NCBI RefSeq assembly: GCF_021513155.1
Contig: NZ_CP090983.1
Location: forward strand, 2,078,501-2,142,500
Direction of reading: 5' to 3'
DNA length: 64,000 nucleotides
Origin: Jeotgalibaca sp. MA1X17-3
GTDB lineage: Bacteria; Bacillota; Bacilli; Lactobacillales; Aerococcaceae
Positions 46,663 through 56,064 of the stretch are shown here, piece by piece (positions within the stretch are counted from its first letter, which is position 1; every line of letters starts with the position of its first letter). The notes beneath the pieces were generated by a model. It was not told where the DNA came from. It saw only the letters and a program-made list of their open reading frames with translations, and did no database searches. Made by a program: the position numbers and the translations under genes.

Positions 46663-46707
46663 CATCCATATTCAGTTTTTATAAGCATTACTTTTTCGGA
46701 AATTATC

Positions 46708-47829
46708 TTATTTAAATAAAGCTAATAAATATCCATATCCTTCTTTTTCCATTTCTTCATAAGCTACAAAGTGGAGGGCAGATCCATTCATACAATATCT
46801 TTTCCCACCATCATCTGCAGGACCGTCATCAAAAACATGTCCCAAATGTGAATCTCCTACTCTACTCCTTACTTCTACTCTTTTCGTAAAAAATGTGTCA
46901 TCTTCAGTGAGCTTCACTGCATCTGGATCGATTGGTCTTGTAAAACTAGGCCATCCTGTTCCTGAGTCAAATTTATCTACGGATGAAAACATCGGCTCTC
47001 CAGTAACGATATCTACATATATTCCTTTTTTATCTAATTGATCGTATTCATGATAAAAAGAACTTTCTGTAGCATCATTTTGAGTAACATCATATTCTGT
47101 TGTTCCTAATCTTTCTTTTATTTCTTCTTCGCTAGGTTTAGTATATAATGTTTGATCTACTTTTATGTTATACGGATTTTTTTCTTTTCTTTCTAAAGGT
47201 TTCTCTGCAAGACTTAAATCGATACTACAATACGTACTTGGATTTTTCTTTACATAGTCTTGATGATATTCTTCAGCAAGATCAAATCGTTCCAGCGGTT
47301 CCACTTCTACAACCAATTCCTTTTCATAATTCTCTTGTTCTTTTTTTATAATATTTTCAATCGTTTCTACTTGTCCTTCATTTACATAATAGATTCCGGT
47401 TCTATATTGTGTTCCTATATTATTTCCTTGTTGATTGAGTGAAACTGGATTAATTACTTTGAAATAATATAATAGAATCCCTTCCAAATCGATAACATCT
47501 GGATCAAATTTCACATGAACGGTTTCTGCATGACCAGTAGTTTGGCTAACTACTTCTTCATAACTTGGTTGATCCGTTGTTCCATTTGCATATCCTGAAG
47601 TTGCATCGATTACTCCATTTACTCTTTCCATGTATGCTTCTATTCCCCAAAAGCATCCACCTGCTAGATATATTTCCTCAAAATCATTTCCTGTGTACGA
47701 GGTATTAAGACTATCATTTACCATATTTTCTTTTGTTCCATTATTTTTTGATATATTGGGAAGAATGAATGCTAGAGTGACTGCCACAATGACGATTGAT
47801 ATGATCCAGACGATTTTTTTATTTTTCAT
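46708..47829 (-). CDS. msrAB: Membrane-anchored methionine sulfoxide reductase MsrA-MsrB fusion
   Basis: A 373-residue fusion. An N-terminal helix (IVWIISIVIVAVTLAFILP) anchors it outside the cytoplasm. MsrA (about residues 50-205) has the nucleophile in GGCFWGIE and repairs S-sulfoxides; MsrB (about 240-370) has the catalytic Cys in RYCMNGSALHF and repairs R-sulfoxides. In MsrB the zinc CxxC pairs are absent and the usual resolving Cys position reads DSGTGWPSF, so it is a one-Cys type. Pneumococcal MsrAB proteins are comparable surface enzymes. It is a single-gene unit. Confidence 0.93.
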   Translation of the reverse strand: MKNKKIVWIISIVIVAVTLAFILPNISKNNGTKENMVNDSLNTSYTGNDFEEIYLAGGCFWGIEAYMERVNGVIDATSGYANGTTDQPSYEEVVSQTTGHAETVHVKFDPDVIDLEGILLYYFKVINPVSLNQQGNNIGTQYRTGIYYVNEGQVETIENIIKKEQENYEKELVVEVEPLERFDLAEEYHQDYVKKNPSTYCSIDLSLAEKPLERKEKNPYNIKVDQTLYTKPSEEEIKERLGTTEYDVTQNDATESSFYHEYDQLDKKGIYVDIVTGEPMFSSVDKFDSGTGWPSFTRPIDPDAVKLTEDDTFFTKRVEVRSRVGDSHLGHVFDDGPADDGGKRYCMNGSALHFVAYEEMEKEGYGYLLALFK

Positions 47830-47899
47830 GTATCTACACCCTCTTTTCAGCTTAGTTAAATTTTACCACATTCCCTTCGTATTCCCTTTTAAAAGGCTT

Positions 47900-47950
47900 A
47901 CAAAAAAAGGTATCCTTCATCTATTTTCTGATGGAGGAAACCTTTTTGTA
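47900..47950. terminator. Terminator after ndk (bidirectional)
   Basis: ACAAAAAAAGGTATCCTTCATC pairs with GATGGAGGAAACCTTTTTGT around eight bases. T-tracts flank both sides. It closes the exopolysaccharide/ndk transcript from the right. Confidence 0.88.
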
Positions 47951-48004
47951 ACTTCATGAGTCTTCAATTTTTTAAAAACACAATAACCTGTTCAAACATA
48001 TACG

Positions 48005-48400
48005 CTAGAACCATAACTCCAATTCACGTTTTGCACTTTCTACTGAATCCGAACCATGAATCACATTTTGATTCATTAAATGAGCAAAGTCTCCTCTGAT
48101 TGTTCCAGGGATTGCTATCTTTGGATCTTTATCTCCTATCATTAAACGCATGACTTCAACAACAGATTCTCCCTCTACTTCTATTGCAAGAACAGGTCCA
48201 CTCAAAATATAAGTAATTAATCCTTCGAAAAAAGGTTTACCTAGATGTTCTTCGTAATGTTCTTCCACTAGTTCTTTAGAAGGTTGAAATAGTTTGGCTT
48301 GTACGATTTGAAATCCTTTTTGTTCTATTTTTGTTATAATTTTCCCCATGATTCCTCTTTTTACCCCATCAGGTTTGATCATTATAAATGTTTTTTCCAT
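48005..48400 (-). CDS. ndk: Nucleoside diphosphate kinase
   Basis: Cytoplasmic enzyme of 131 residues that transfers phosphate from ATP to other NDPs. KTFIMIKPDGVKRG (nucleotide-binding Lys), ISGPVLAIEVEG-like LSGPVLAIEVEG, and the phosphohistidine in NVIHGSDS are present. ATG 48400 follows AAGGAGG at good distance; an in-frame GTG at 48409 sits in that site. It is 36 bases downstream of the GT2 synthase gene and shares its terminator, so it may be cotranscribed and supply NTPs for nucleotide sugars. Confidence 0.95.
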   Translation of the reverse strand: MEKTFIMIKPDGVKRGIMGKIITKIEQKGFQIVQAKLFQPSKELVEEHYEEHLGKPFFEGLITYILSGPVLAIEVEGESVVEVMRLMIGDKDPKIAIPGTIRGDFAHLMNQNVIHGSDSVESAKRELELWF

Positions 48401-48436
48401 TTGAATCACTCCTCCTTTATTTCTTCCATTTATTTC

Positions 48437-49855
48437 TCATATACTAGAGTCAACGGGTTCTTTTTTTCTTTCTTTTCGTACCATTTCTCCCCATTGGTGA
48501 CTCTTTTTCCTTTTAAATACATTTCCAATTCTAAAGAGTGAAATCATTTGTCTATATCCAAACGCCTCTAGAATACTAAATAAAATTAGTTTAAGAGTAA
48601 GTGTTGTATTAGTCGTCGAACTAAACATGTATCGCTCAATAATAATAGAAATCATTGACACAATAATATTATATCCCATGTAAACTAATAAATAAAATAG
48701 AAAGAAATTCAAGTTAATAATTCCTAGTAGGTATGATAACGAAATGGTAACAATTCCTATTACTTCTAGAAAAGGAGTAATATATTCAAAAAATAAGAAG
48801 TAAGGAAAAGCAATCAGTCCAACTAATCCATAGTTAGGATTTAAAAACATGTACTTATGCATTTTCAGACTTTGGCCCAGACCAACATGCCATCTTCTTC
48901 TTTGTCTTTTCAATGTGCTTATATCTTCTGGTACTTGTGTCCAGCAGATAGCATCGGGTACATAGGATGTTTTATATGGAAGTTTATTTTTCCTATAGAA
49001 AGAATGAACCTTCATGATGATTTCCATATCTTCACCCATGAGTCCATTTGTATAGCCACCTACATTAATGATGGCCTTTTTATTATATAAACCAAATGCT
49101 CCTGATATAATCAAGTTTCCATTTATACCATTTAGAGAAATTCTAGAGTTTAAAAATACACGAAGATATTCGATCATTTGGAAAATAACAAGCGGTTTTT
49201 TAGGTGTTTCTACAGATTGCACTTTTCCATCCTCCATGACTACATGGTTTGATATCTTAATATTTCCACCGACCGCAACCATCGTATCATCTTCTAAGAA
49301 TGGCTCTATAATTCTTTGAAGTGCGTCAACTTGTAACATAGAGTCTGCATCCACACATAAGAAAGTTGGATACGAGCTAATATTAATTCCCATATTTAAG
49401 GCATCTGATTTGCCACCATTTTCCTTATCTACTAAAATAATTTTTACCTTTCCACTTCCTTCATAGATTCCCAAGGATTTTTTTGATTCCACTAATTTTC
49501 GATATGGTTTGGAAACTTTTTTTAAATGAAAAGCCTCGATTACTTTTTCAACCGTTTTATCCTTTGATCCATCATTAACAATAATTATTTCATACGCAGG
49601 ATAGTCCAAATTTAAAAGGGAATGAATACTATCCACAATCGTTACTTCTTCATTGTATGCTGGAACCAGAATGGATATGGGTATATAATTCACTCGATTA
49701 TTTATAACCGTTTGACTCATATGCTTCTTTCGTTTGAAAAAATCATCCAAGTTAAACGCCGAAAAAATGGTTGTTGCAAAGAAGACCAACGCGTACATAA
49801 ACATGTAAAAAAAGAAAAACACATTAATCCAATAAATAATGGTAACGAGATTCAT
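48437..49855 (-). CDS. Processive family 2 glycosyltransferase (exopolysaccharide synthase)
   Basis: Membrane synthase of 472 residues, BcsA/PgaC-like. N-terminal helix (IIYWINVFFFFYMFMYALVFF), GT domain with VPAYNEEVTI, VNDGSKDKT, CVDADSM, MGEDMEI and the processive signature KRQRRRW, then about four C-terminal helices. The full D, DxD, ED, QxxRW set predicts an active polymerase that both synthesises and secretes the chain. No PilZ domain is present, so cyclic-di-GMP control would need another protein. Its ATG overlaps the HEAT-gene stop by four bases. Confidence 0.9.
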   Translation of the reverse strand: MNLVTIIYWINVFFFFYMFMYALVFFATTIFSAFNLDDFFKRKKHMSQTVINNRVNYIPISILVPAYNEEVTIVDSIHSLLNLDYPAYEIIIVNDGSKDKTVEKVIEAFHLKKVSKPYRKLVESKKSLGIYEGSGKVKIILVDKENGGKSDALNMGINISSYPTFLCVDADSMLQVDALQRIIEPFLEDDTMVAVGGNIKISNHVVMEDGKVQSVETPKKPLVIFQMIEYLRVFLNSRISLNGINGNLIISGAFGLYNKKAIINVGGYTNGLMGEDMEIIMKVHSFYRKNKLPYKTSYVPDAICWTQVPEDISTLKRQRRRWHVGLGQSLKMHKYMFLNPNYGLVGLIAFPYFLFFEYITPFLEVIGIVTISLSYLLGIINLNFFLFYLLVYMGYNIIVSMISIIIERYMFSSTTNTTLTLKLILFSILEAFGYRQMISLFRIGNVFKRKKSHQWGEMVRKERKKEPVDSSI

Positions 49856-51000
49856 GTTGCAACAACTCCTTCCATACGTTTAGTCGCTTGATCTTCGTCG
49901 ACCAATTGTTGGTACTCTTCTACAGTAATCATTCCTCTTATATTCATAGCGTACAGAAGGATGTCTCTTGCGAAACGGTCCTCATTTCTTATGGCTTCTT
50001 TAATAACTGTTTCTCTATCCGCTAGTTTTAGAAATGATTCTGCACTATTGAAGCGAACATAGTAATTTTCGTCAGTAAGGGTTTCTTTAAGCTGAGTTAT
50101 AATTTCCTTACCTGTATATTTGGAAATCACTCTTACACTCGTTGCTCGAATAATCCAGTTGCTATGACGCATATTTTTTAAGATGGGTTCTTTAGCTCGT
50201 TGATCAATAATTTTATTGAAATATCTAATACCGGAGATAATCATTTCTTTTTCATCTGATATTTGAATCAGATCCAGCATCTTCACTCTTACTTTTTCTT
50301 CTCCATTATTTCTATTCATAAAATGACTAATCATATTTTTTTGGAGACTGATATTGTATCCATCCATTTTCAGATATAATTTCTCATCTAATTGATTCAT
50401 ATCGCCTATATAATTATCTAGAAAATCGATAATCATCTTATCATTGAAATAATAATTTTTATTATTTATCATATCAATCGCTCTCATCATAATGGTTATA
50501 TCTTCGTTTTTATTGATTACATTTAATGCATTATTTCTTACATGTAACGATTTCTTATTAAGAGAGGCTAAAGCAAACTCACCTGCTTCTTGATTTCCTA
50601 GACCGAATTCAGATAGTAAGTATAACGTGTAACTTTCTTTATACTCTTTTCTAACTACTCCACTTTTGAGTATTTTATTTATATTTACGACTTCTTCTAA
50701 TAAGTGGGTTAGTTCTTCTTTATTCGTATGAGTACTCTGATATTCTTTTACCGCATAGTAAAAAGCTTGTGTATCCGTTTTCCTATTAAAGCTTAATTTT
50801 AACTTGTTTATTTTTTCTTGTTTATTTATGTTATTTTTTTCAAGAACATCTATTAGGTCTTGCTTTATTATTTCTTTACGTTTTTCAATTTTATCATTTT
50901 TTCTTTTTTCAATCCGAAGTGATATTAAAAAATAAGAGTTTACTAGAAGCAATAATACTACAAACACAATAAAACTAACGTATGCCATATAAACAGTCAT
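49852..51000 (-). CDS. HEAT-repeat membrane protein of the exopolysaccharide operon
   Basis: A 382-residue protein with one N-terminal helix (YVSFIVFVVLLLLVNSYFLI) followed by a charged coiled-coil segment and a solenoid of helical HEAT-like repeats. Repeats are visible as SLNKKSLHVRNNALNVINK, EPILKNMRHSNWIIRATSVRVISK and ETLTDENYYVRFNSAESFLKL. It is coupled to the GT2 synthase by an ATGA overlap. A scaffolding role on the cytoplasmic face, near the synthase, is inferred from topology and context. Confidence 0.78.
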   Translation of the reverse strand: MTVYMAYVSFIVFVVLLLLVNSYFLISLRIEKRKNDKIEKRKEIIKQDLIDVLEKNNINKQEKINKLKLSFNRKTDTQAFYYAVKEYQSTHTNKEELTHLLEEVVNINKILKSGVVRKEYKESYTLYLLSEFGLGNQEAGEFALASLNKKSLHVRNNALNVINKNEDITIMMRAIDMINNKNYYFNDKMIIDFLDNYIGDMNQLDEKLYLKMDGYNISLQKNMISHFMNRNNGEEKVRVKMLDLIQISDEKEMIISGIRYFNKIIDQRAKEPILKNMRHSNWIIRATSVRVISKYTGKEIITQLKETLTDENYYVRFNSAESFLKLADRETVIKEAIRNEDRFARDILLYAMNIRGMITVEEYQQLVDEDQATKRMEGVVAT

Positions 51001-51018
51001 ATTTTTTACTCCTCATTT

Positions 51019-53169
51019 TTACTCGATTTCAGAATGTACATCCCAATAATCTTTTACGATATAATAAGAATCTTTCAAACGTTCAAAATAATCGTTTGAT
51101 TTAAGATTTTCCATTTTATATTTTGAATCTTCCGTTATAATATTTTGTCCATTGCCTTTGTAATGGATTGAAAAACCAATTTGTTTTAGATCTTGCTGGC
51201 TGCTCACTCCATTTAAATAAAAGTCTCCATAAGATTTACCTTCTAAAGGATCTTTTACATTTATTAAAGACCAAGGGATTTTTATTTCTGTTTGATCGCC
51301 TTCTTTGTGAAAATCTGCCAAAGAATCAAACTCCGGATTTTCTGGATGATTAATTCCATGAGTGAGGTGACCCGTTTCATAATAAAGAGGAGATAAAACT
51401 TGATTGCTATCTTTTAAATAAAATTTCTTTCTATTTAATAAGTAGATAGCTTCAAATTGATCACTATCTTCATCAGGTCTTACTGATTCTTTCTCTATTA
51501 TGTTTGAATAATATTTATATAAATAATTAAATAAATTGTATCTTTTATTTACGACGACTCTAGATTCATTATATCCTTGTAACTTGATAACAAAATCTGC
51601 TTGATTGGAAAATTCAGCTTCTTTTTCCCATGTTTTTGAACCACTTAAAGGTGTGATATCCAATCCTATATATACGGTATCTTCGGTTAAGGACCAATCT
51701 TCTTTTTCTACTAAAAGATAAAGATTGGACAAATCACTTTTTACTTTTAGCTTTATTCCTTTTTCATCTACAATCGTTTTTACATTTTCCCAATCAGAAA
51801 AATTCCCATCTACATAAATTTGATCGATTTCTTTACCAGATTCAAATTTCAAAAACCCAAAACTCTCATCACTTGATTGTAAGTCATGCCAATAACTAGA
51901 ATTATTTTCATCTAAATAATCTTCTACAGGACCAAAGCTAGTCAGTTTTGTCCAATCGTCTTGCCATGAGCTTAATAAAACACCCGCTGCCTCAACTTTT
52001 TGGATTCCTTCTAATAGCTCAACTATTTTCTCTCCTTGTTCCTTTTCCGAAAATCCGCCTCTGTCAAAACCGTCATTCAAGTCCACCTTAGATTTCGCTC
52101 TAGAAGAAGAGAGGCCTGTATCAGAAATTACTAATGGTAATTCATAAAATTCTGATAACCGTTCTAAATGTTTTGAAAAAACAGGTACTTGATTGGTTGC
52201 TTCTGCGCTATCAGAAGAGGTGTATTCAAAGTCTAAAAAATCTGATGAATTTGGGTGATACTTATAACTTACAAATAAATTATCTCCCTTTTGGGGTACA
52301 ATTTTCCCGATATCTATATCTGCCTGTTTGGTTACATTGGATTCATGCTTGTATTCAAATGAATCTGTTTCCAGCGTTGTTAAGTAAGACAAAAGACTAG
52401 AACGTTCATATTTTTCTATTTCATAGGTAGCGGCATAATCGAGTATCTCACTTATAAATACTTCAAATGCATTGCCATTTTGAAGAGAAAAATATTCTCC
52501 AACGTATTCTGTTTTTTCACCGTATCTTACGTTTGAAAGACTTACAAGTTCTGCATTTGTGTTAGTACCAATTATAAATCCTAAACTATATTTAGAAATA
52601 TCTTTCAAATACAATCCTCTATGATTTCTTTTATTACTCAATAATAGTGCTTGTCCATTAACTACATTTATTGTACTTTTAATATCTTTTTTTAAATTTG
52701 TAAGAATCTCTTTGTCAAAAGCATCATATTCTTTTAGAATTGCTTTTTCATCTAAAAGAATCTCATGAATCACATAAAGTGGCTTTTCTCTATTTAAATT
52801 ATAATCATATAAAGCAGAGTAAAAGGCAGGAGGTTGAATATAAGGAACTTTAATTACATTCGCATTCATTTCTCCTATATTTTCTAACCATCCGATTATT
52901 TCTTTCTTAGGTATACTGGTTTGAAATCTACCATATCCTGGATGAAAAGAACTTAATTCGACTCCTTTTAATTGAATGGTTTCCCATTTATTATCTTTAT
53001 ATATCTTTATGGCAGTTCCATCTGTTTTTACCATTCTTGAATAATTAGAAATGGTTTCTGTTTCTGTATGTAATTGGTTTGAATAGTATTTTTGATACGA
53101 AATCATATATAAAAATAACAGCAGCATCAGTGTACTCATTGAGATTAGTGTAAACTTCCTTATATTCAC
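51019..53169 (-). CDS. Surface protein with glycoside-hydrolase-like TIM-barrel and carbohydrate-binding domains
   Basis: A 716-residue protein exported by an N-terminal signal-anchor. Residues about 65-410 resemble the TIM-barrel proteins found in GT2 polysaccharide operons (LKGVELSSFHPGYGRF, IKVPYIQPPAFYSALYDYN, GGFSEKEQGEKIVELL, SSWQDDWTKLTS). At the usual nucleophile strand it reads PLVISDTG, with Asp350 where relatives have Glu, so hydrolysis may be lost. From about residue 450 a DOMON/CBM9-like segment (IYVDGNFSDWENV, VYIGLDITPLSG) may bind sugar. It probably handles the nascent polymer outside the cell. It follows cotH by nine bases. Confidence 0.72.
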   Translation of the reverse strand: MNIRKFTLISMSTLMLLLFLYMISYQKYYSNQLHTETETISNYSRMVKTDGTAIKIYKDNKWETIQLKGVELSSFHPGYGRFQTSIPKKEIIGWLENIGEMNANVIKVPYIQPPAFYSALYDYNLNREKPLYVIHEILLDEKAILKEYDAFDKEILTNLKKDIKSTINVVNGQALLLSNKRNHRGLYLKDISKYSLGFIIGTNTNAELVSLSNVRYGEKTEYVGEYFSLQNGNAFEVFISEILDYAATYEIEKYERSSLLSYLTTLETDSFEYKHESNVTKQADIDIGKIVPQKGDNLFVSYKYHPNSSDFLDFEYTSSDSAEATNQVPVFSKHLERLSEFYELPLVISDTGLSSSRAKSKVDLNDGFDRGGFSEKEQGEKIVELLEGIQKVEAAGVLLSSWQDDWTKLTSFGPVEDYLDENNSSYWHDLQSSDESFGFLKFESGKEIDQIYVDGNFSDWENVKTIVDEKGIKLKVKSDLSNLYLLVEKEDWSLTEDTVYIGLDITPLSGSKTWEKEAEFSNQADFVIKLQGYNESRVVVNKRYNLFNYLYKYYSNIIEKESVRPDEDSDQFEAIYLLNRKKFYLKDSNQVLSPLYYETGHLTHGINHPENPEFDSLADFHKEGDQTEIKIPWSLINVKDPLEGKSYGDFYLNGVSSQQDLKQIGFSIHYKGNGQNIITEDSKYKMENLKSNDYFERLKDSYYIVKDYWDVHSEIE

Positions 53170-53178
53170 ATGTATCTC

Positions 53179-54669
53179 CTATTCTACAGCGTTTTCTTTA
53201 ACTCTATTAATTAGATTGATATTTTTATCCATCCAATTTAATCGTTTTTTTAGAAAAACTCTAAGCTGTTCAATTTCTTCATTAAAATCCTGTTTAGAAT
53301 CTTTCGGAAACCATCTTTCTCTATTTCTATCCGTACTTTCTCCTAAAATAAGAAGAGCTTCATCTATCATCTTATCAACATTTCGATCAGACCATATGGT
53401 ATTTCGATACTGCTTGTACATCGTTTTGTATCTCTTTGCAAAAGCTTCATCTTGAAAGAGTCTTTCGTACCAAATAACATCCACCATCCGAAATCCTGTT
53501 GGTTCATTTGCTTCTTCTATAGGTGTATTTCCTAGGCTCTGATCAAAGTCCCAAATTGGACCTGCCTGCAACAAGCCTCCAATATCTTTGTAGAAATACG
53601 TACTTACTTCTCCACCATCTATATTCCTAGTAATTTCATTAATCATGGCATACTTTATAAAAGAATCGACATCTATATATTTTCGATAACCTTCCCTCGT
53701 ATCTTCGAAATTACTAGAACGTAATGAATATTCAAATTTATTGATGTAATCTATTATTTGTTGTTCAAATAAGTCCGTCATATTCGACTTGCTTGGATAA
53801 TTTGTGGTAAACACCGTTCTAGCTTTTATGTTATTCATAGCATCTAAAACGAAATCTTCTTCTAACGTACTCCAGTCGGTTGTTAAAACAGGATCGCCAT
53901 ATTTTATTTTATCTCTTGCGACAATAAAACTAATATCTTTGTATTCATCGCTATTTTTATCAATCGCAATTCTATTCTCATCTCTTTCAATTTTTTCCGT
54001 TAATAGATAAACGCCTCTATAGTGATCCTCAAAATTCAAATCTTCATCGGTATCTTTTAAATAAACTTCTACAAACCTTGTATCCGGTGCATAGTCCATA
54101 ATATCTCGTCCCATTTTATATGCAAGATAGTTTCTGATCAGACTTTTATCACTATACATTCCATTTAATACCCACTTATCATGACTTTTCATTCCGAGTA
54201 ATGGCTGTGCATTCTCTAATTTATAATCATCGATTAGTCGAATCGTATATTGTTTTTTATCATATTTTAGAGAAGATTGTCCCCTAATATTTATAATCAA
54301 ATCTGATTCTAATGTAGGTGTTATTTTTTGGCTCAATAGTTGTTCTGAATATAAATTTGGTTCATACAGTTTCATTTGAACCGCATACTTTTCTGTAGGC
54401 AAAAAGAGGTTTCTGGACATTCCATTTACCTCTGCTTCTTTTCTTTCTAAACTAGGCTCTATTTCTTCTCCATTTGTATCAATAACCATAATTGGAAGAT
54501 TATGCTGTCTGCTATCTGTACCGGAAATAAATGGTTGGTTTACAGAAACTTCGCTAGTAGGTGAGCTCTGATATACACTTATTATCAGAAAAAAGAGCGC
54601 TATCATCAGCATTACATATAGTACACCATACTTCTTCCTCTTTTTTCTAATAAATTTTGTATGCTTCAT
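53179..54669 (-). CDS. CotH-family kinase-like protein
   Basis: A 496-residue protein with an N-terminal signal-anchor helix (YGVLYVMLMIALFFLIISVY) and a CotH domain. Typical motifs are IRGQSSLKYDKKQYTIRL, KWVLNGMYSDKSLIRNYLAYKMG, HYRGVYLLTEKIERDENR and GPIWDFDQSLGN with the metal-binding Asp. CotH proteins are atypical kinases; this one faces outward if the anchor is read correctly, so its substrate and phosphate donor there are unclear. It overlaps the DUF4956 stop by four bases, and its neighbours VTC and DUF4956 recur with CotH in many bacteria. Confidence 0.88.
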   Translation of the reverse strand: MKHTKFIRKKRKKYGVLYVMLMIALFFLIISVYQSSPTSEVSVNQPFISGTDSRQHNLPIMVIDTNGEEIEPSLERKEAEVNGMSRNLFLPTEKYAVQMKLYEPNLYSEQLLSQKITPTLESDLIINIRGQSSLKYDKKQYTIRLIDDYKLENAQPLLGMKSHDKWVLNGMYSDKSLIRNYLAYKMGRDIMDYAPDTRFVEVYLKDTDEDLNFEDHYRGVYLLTEKIERDENRIAIDKNSDEYKDISFIVARDKIKYGDPVLTTDWSTLEEDFVLDAMNNIKARTVFTTNYPSKSNMTDLFEQQIIDYINKFEYSLRSSNFEDTREGYRKYIDVDSFIKYAMINEITRNIDGGEVSTYFYKDIGGLLQAGPIWDFDQSLGNTPIEEANEPTGFRMVDVIWYERLFQDEAFAKRYKTMYKQYRNTIWSDRNVDKMIDEALLILGESTDRNRERWFPKDSKQDFNEEIEQLRVFLKKRLNWMDKNINLINRVKENAVE

Positions 54670-55331
54670 CCTAATGTTTCACCATCTCTAGAAACCATAT
54701 TCACAAAATAAACACCTTCAATATTTTTTATTTTTTCATATTCACTAATTGCATTGTTATCTTTTAACATAACCTGATAAACGATTTCTGCATAATCATC
54801 CGTTATCGTTTCTGCTCTAAGTTTTCCAGCTTTATAAATCTTGAATAGAGTTGAACGCACCTCTTCTAAACTATTCAAATCTCCTCTTACAATTACTAAA
54901 TAAACTTCTTTTCCTTTAAAACTAATATCTCCAATTACTGTAATAATAGCTACAAAAATAGTTCCAATAATAATAATAAAATAGTTAGATGAACCAGCAC
55001 CTAAGCCAATGGAGATGGCCCAAAATATATAAGTAGTATCTCTTGGGTCTTTGACGGCTGTACGGAATCGTACAATCGACAATGCTCCTACCATTCCTAA
55101 AGATAATGCCAAACTACTACCTAGAATACTCATTACCATTGTGGTGATGAGACTCATCATTAGCAGAGACGTATTAAATTTTTTGCTATAAGAAACGCCA
55201 CTATACGTTAATTTATAGGTTACACATACGATCAATGCCAATAGCAAAGCAATAACCATATTCTGGATTACAAATAGCGGTGAAATTGCGGTTGAATTTT
55301 CATACATTAAATTATAAAGAACTTCTTTCAT
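54666..55331 (-). CDS. DUF4956 membrane protein
   Basis: A 221-residue protein with about four helices (MVIALLLALIVCVTY, LLMMSLITTMVMSILG, IFWAISIGLGAGSSNYFIIIIGTIFVAIIT) and a C-terminal cytoplasmic ferredoxin-like half. The conserved LGMVGALSIVRFRTAVKDPRDT segment identifies DUF4956. It links the VTC-type protein to CotH in the operon. Function unknown; a membrane adaptor between cytoplasmic VTC domain and the outer proteins is a reasonable guess. Confidence 0.88.
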   Translation of the reverse strand: MKEVLYNLMYENSTAISPLFVIQNMVIALLLALIVCVTYKLTYSGVSYSKKFNTSLLMMSLITTMVMSILGSSLALSLGMVGALSIVRFRTAVKDPRDTTYIFWAISIGLGAGSSNYFIIIIGTIFVAIITVIGDISFKGKEVYLVIVRGDLNSLEEVRSTLFKIYKAGKLRAETITDDYAEIVYQVMLKDNNAISEYEKIKNIEGVYFVNMVSRDGETLG

Positions 55332-55345
55332 TTTAAAACTCCCCT

Positions 55346-56053
55346 TTATCCCATATATCTTTCAAAAATCCCTCTAGAAACCATATATTTACTATATGAT
55401 TGTCTTTCTAAATCATACGATGCAAATAAATCAGTAATATATTTAAATATAAAATTATTATACTTTATCTCTAAAATATTTGTATCATAATCATCTGTTG
55501 GAACTAAGACCGTATCTTCTTTAAATAAGCCAAAATTTGTTTCGCTTGATCGAATATCATTGTCCAGCGTAATTCTAATGTTATTCATTGGATGCGTAAA
55601 TGCTTTTCTTCGGTATTCGATTAATACTACTGGTCTCAGTTTATTTAATTTCATGATGTGATAAATCGAACTTGCTGTTTCAGAATCATATTTCCTTAAA
55701 ACTTCATAGTTTTGTTGAATCAGTTCCTCCGCATCTGATTTATCAATAAGAACGGTTTTCTTTTCTTGACTATCTCCATATTTTCTTTTGATTTCAAGTT
55801 TTGCTTTGCTATCTGTTGGGCTATAAACTCTCAATCTTATCTTCTTTCGATTCTCTAACCCTGCTAGTTTTTGGTAGAAATCACTGTCCCCATAATCATC
55901 AAAATAAAGGGAACGGACCGTATACCCTCTATCTCCATTATGTTTATCTTCAACTAAAACGTTGGAAAGTCTTTGTGAAAGAGAAATATACTGAAAATAG
56001 TTTATATGATGCTTGAGTTCTACTCGAGAAACGCTTAACGTTTTATCAGCCAT
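55346..56053 (-). CDS. VTC-domain protein (polyphosphate-polymerase-like)
   Basis: Cytoplasmic protein of 235 residues with the VTC/TTM tunnel fold. Conserved basic and acidic positions are visible in SRVELKHHI, VRSLYFDDYGDSDFYQKLAG, RKKIRLRVYS, KLEIKRKYG, LIEYRRKAF and ILEIKYNN, which in yeast Vtc4 line the polyphosphate tunnel. Whether this short operon-linked form makes polyphosphate or moves another phosphoryl group is unknown. It lies 11 bases after the MBL-fold gene and 14 before DUF4956. Confidence 0.88.
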   Translation of the reverse strand: MADKTLSVSRVELKHHINYFQYISLSQRLSNVLVEDKHNGDRGYTVRSLYFDDYGDSDFYQKLAGLENRKKIRLRVYSPTDSKAKLEIKRKYGDSQEKKTVLIDKSDAEELIQQNYEVLRKYDSETASSIYHIMKLNKLRPVVLIEYRRKAFTHPMNNIRITLDNDIRSSETNFGLFKEDTVLVPTDDYDTNILEIKYNNFIFKYITDLFASYDLERQSYSKYMVSRGIFERYMG

Positions 56054-56064
56054 AAAAAATCCTC

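Noticed and set aside
46503..46707. M-box magnesium riboswitch ahead of mgtA
   Set aside because: The 205-base gap is AT-rich with only the msrAB terminator hairpin; the conserved M-box core was not found.
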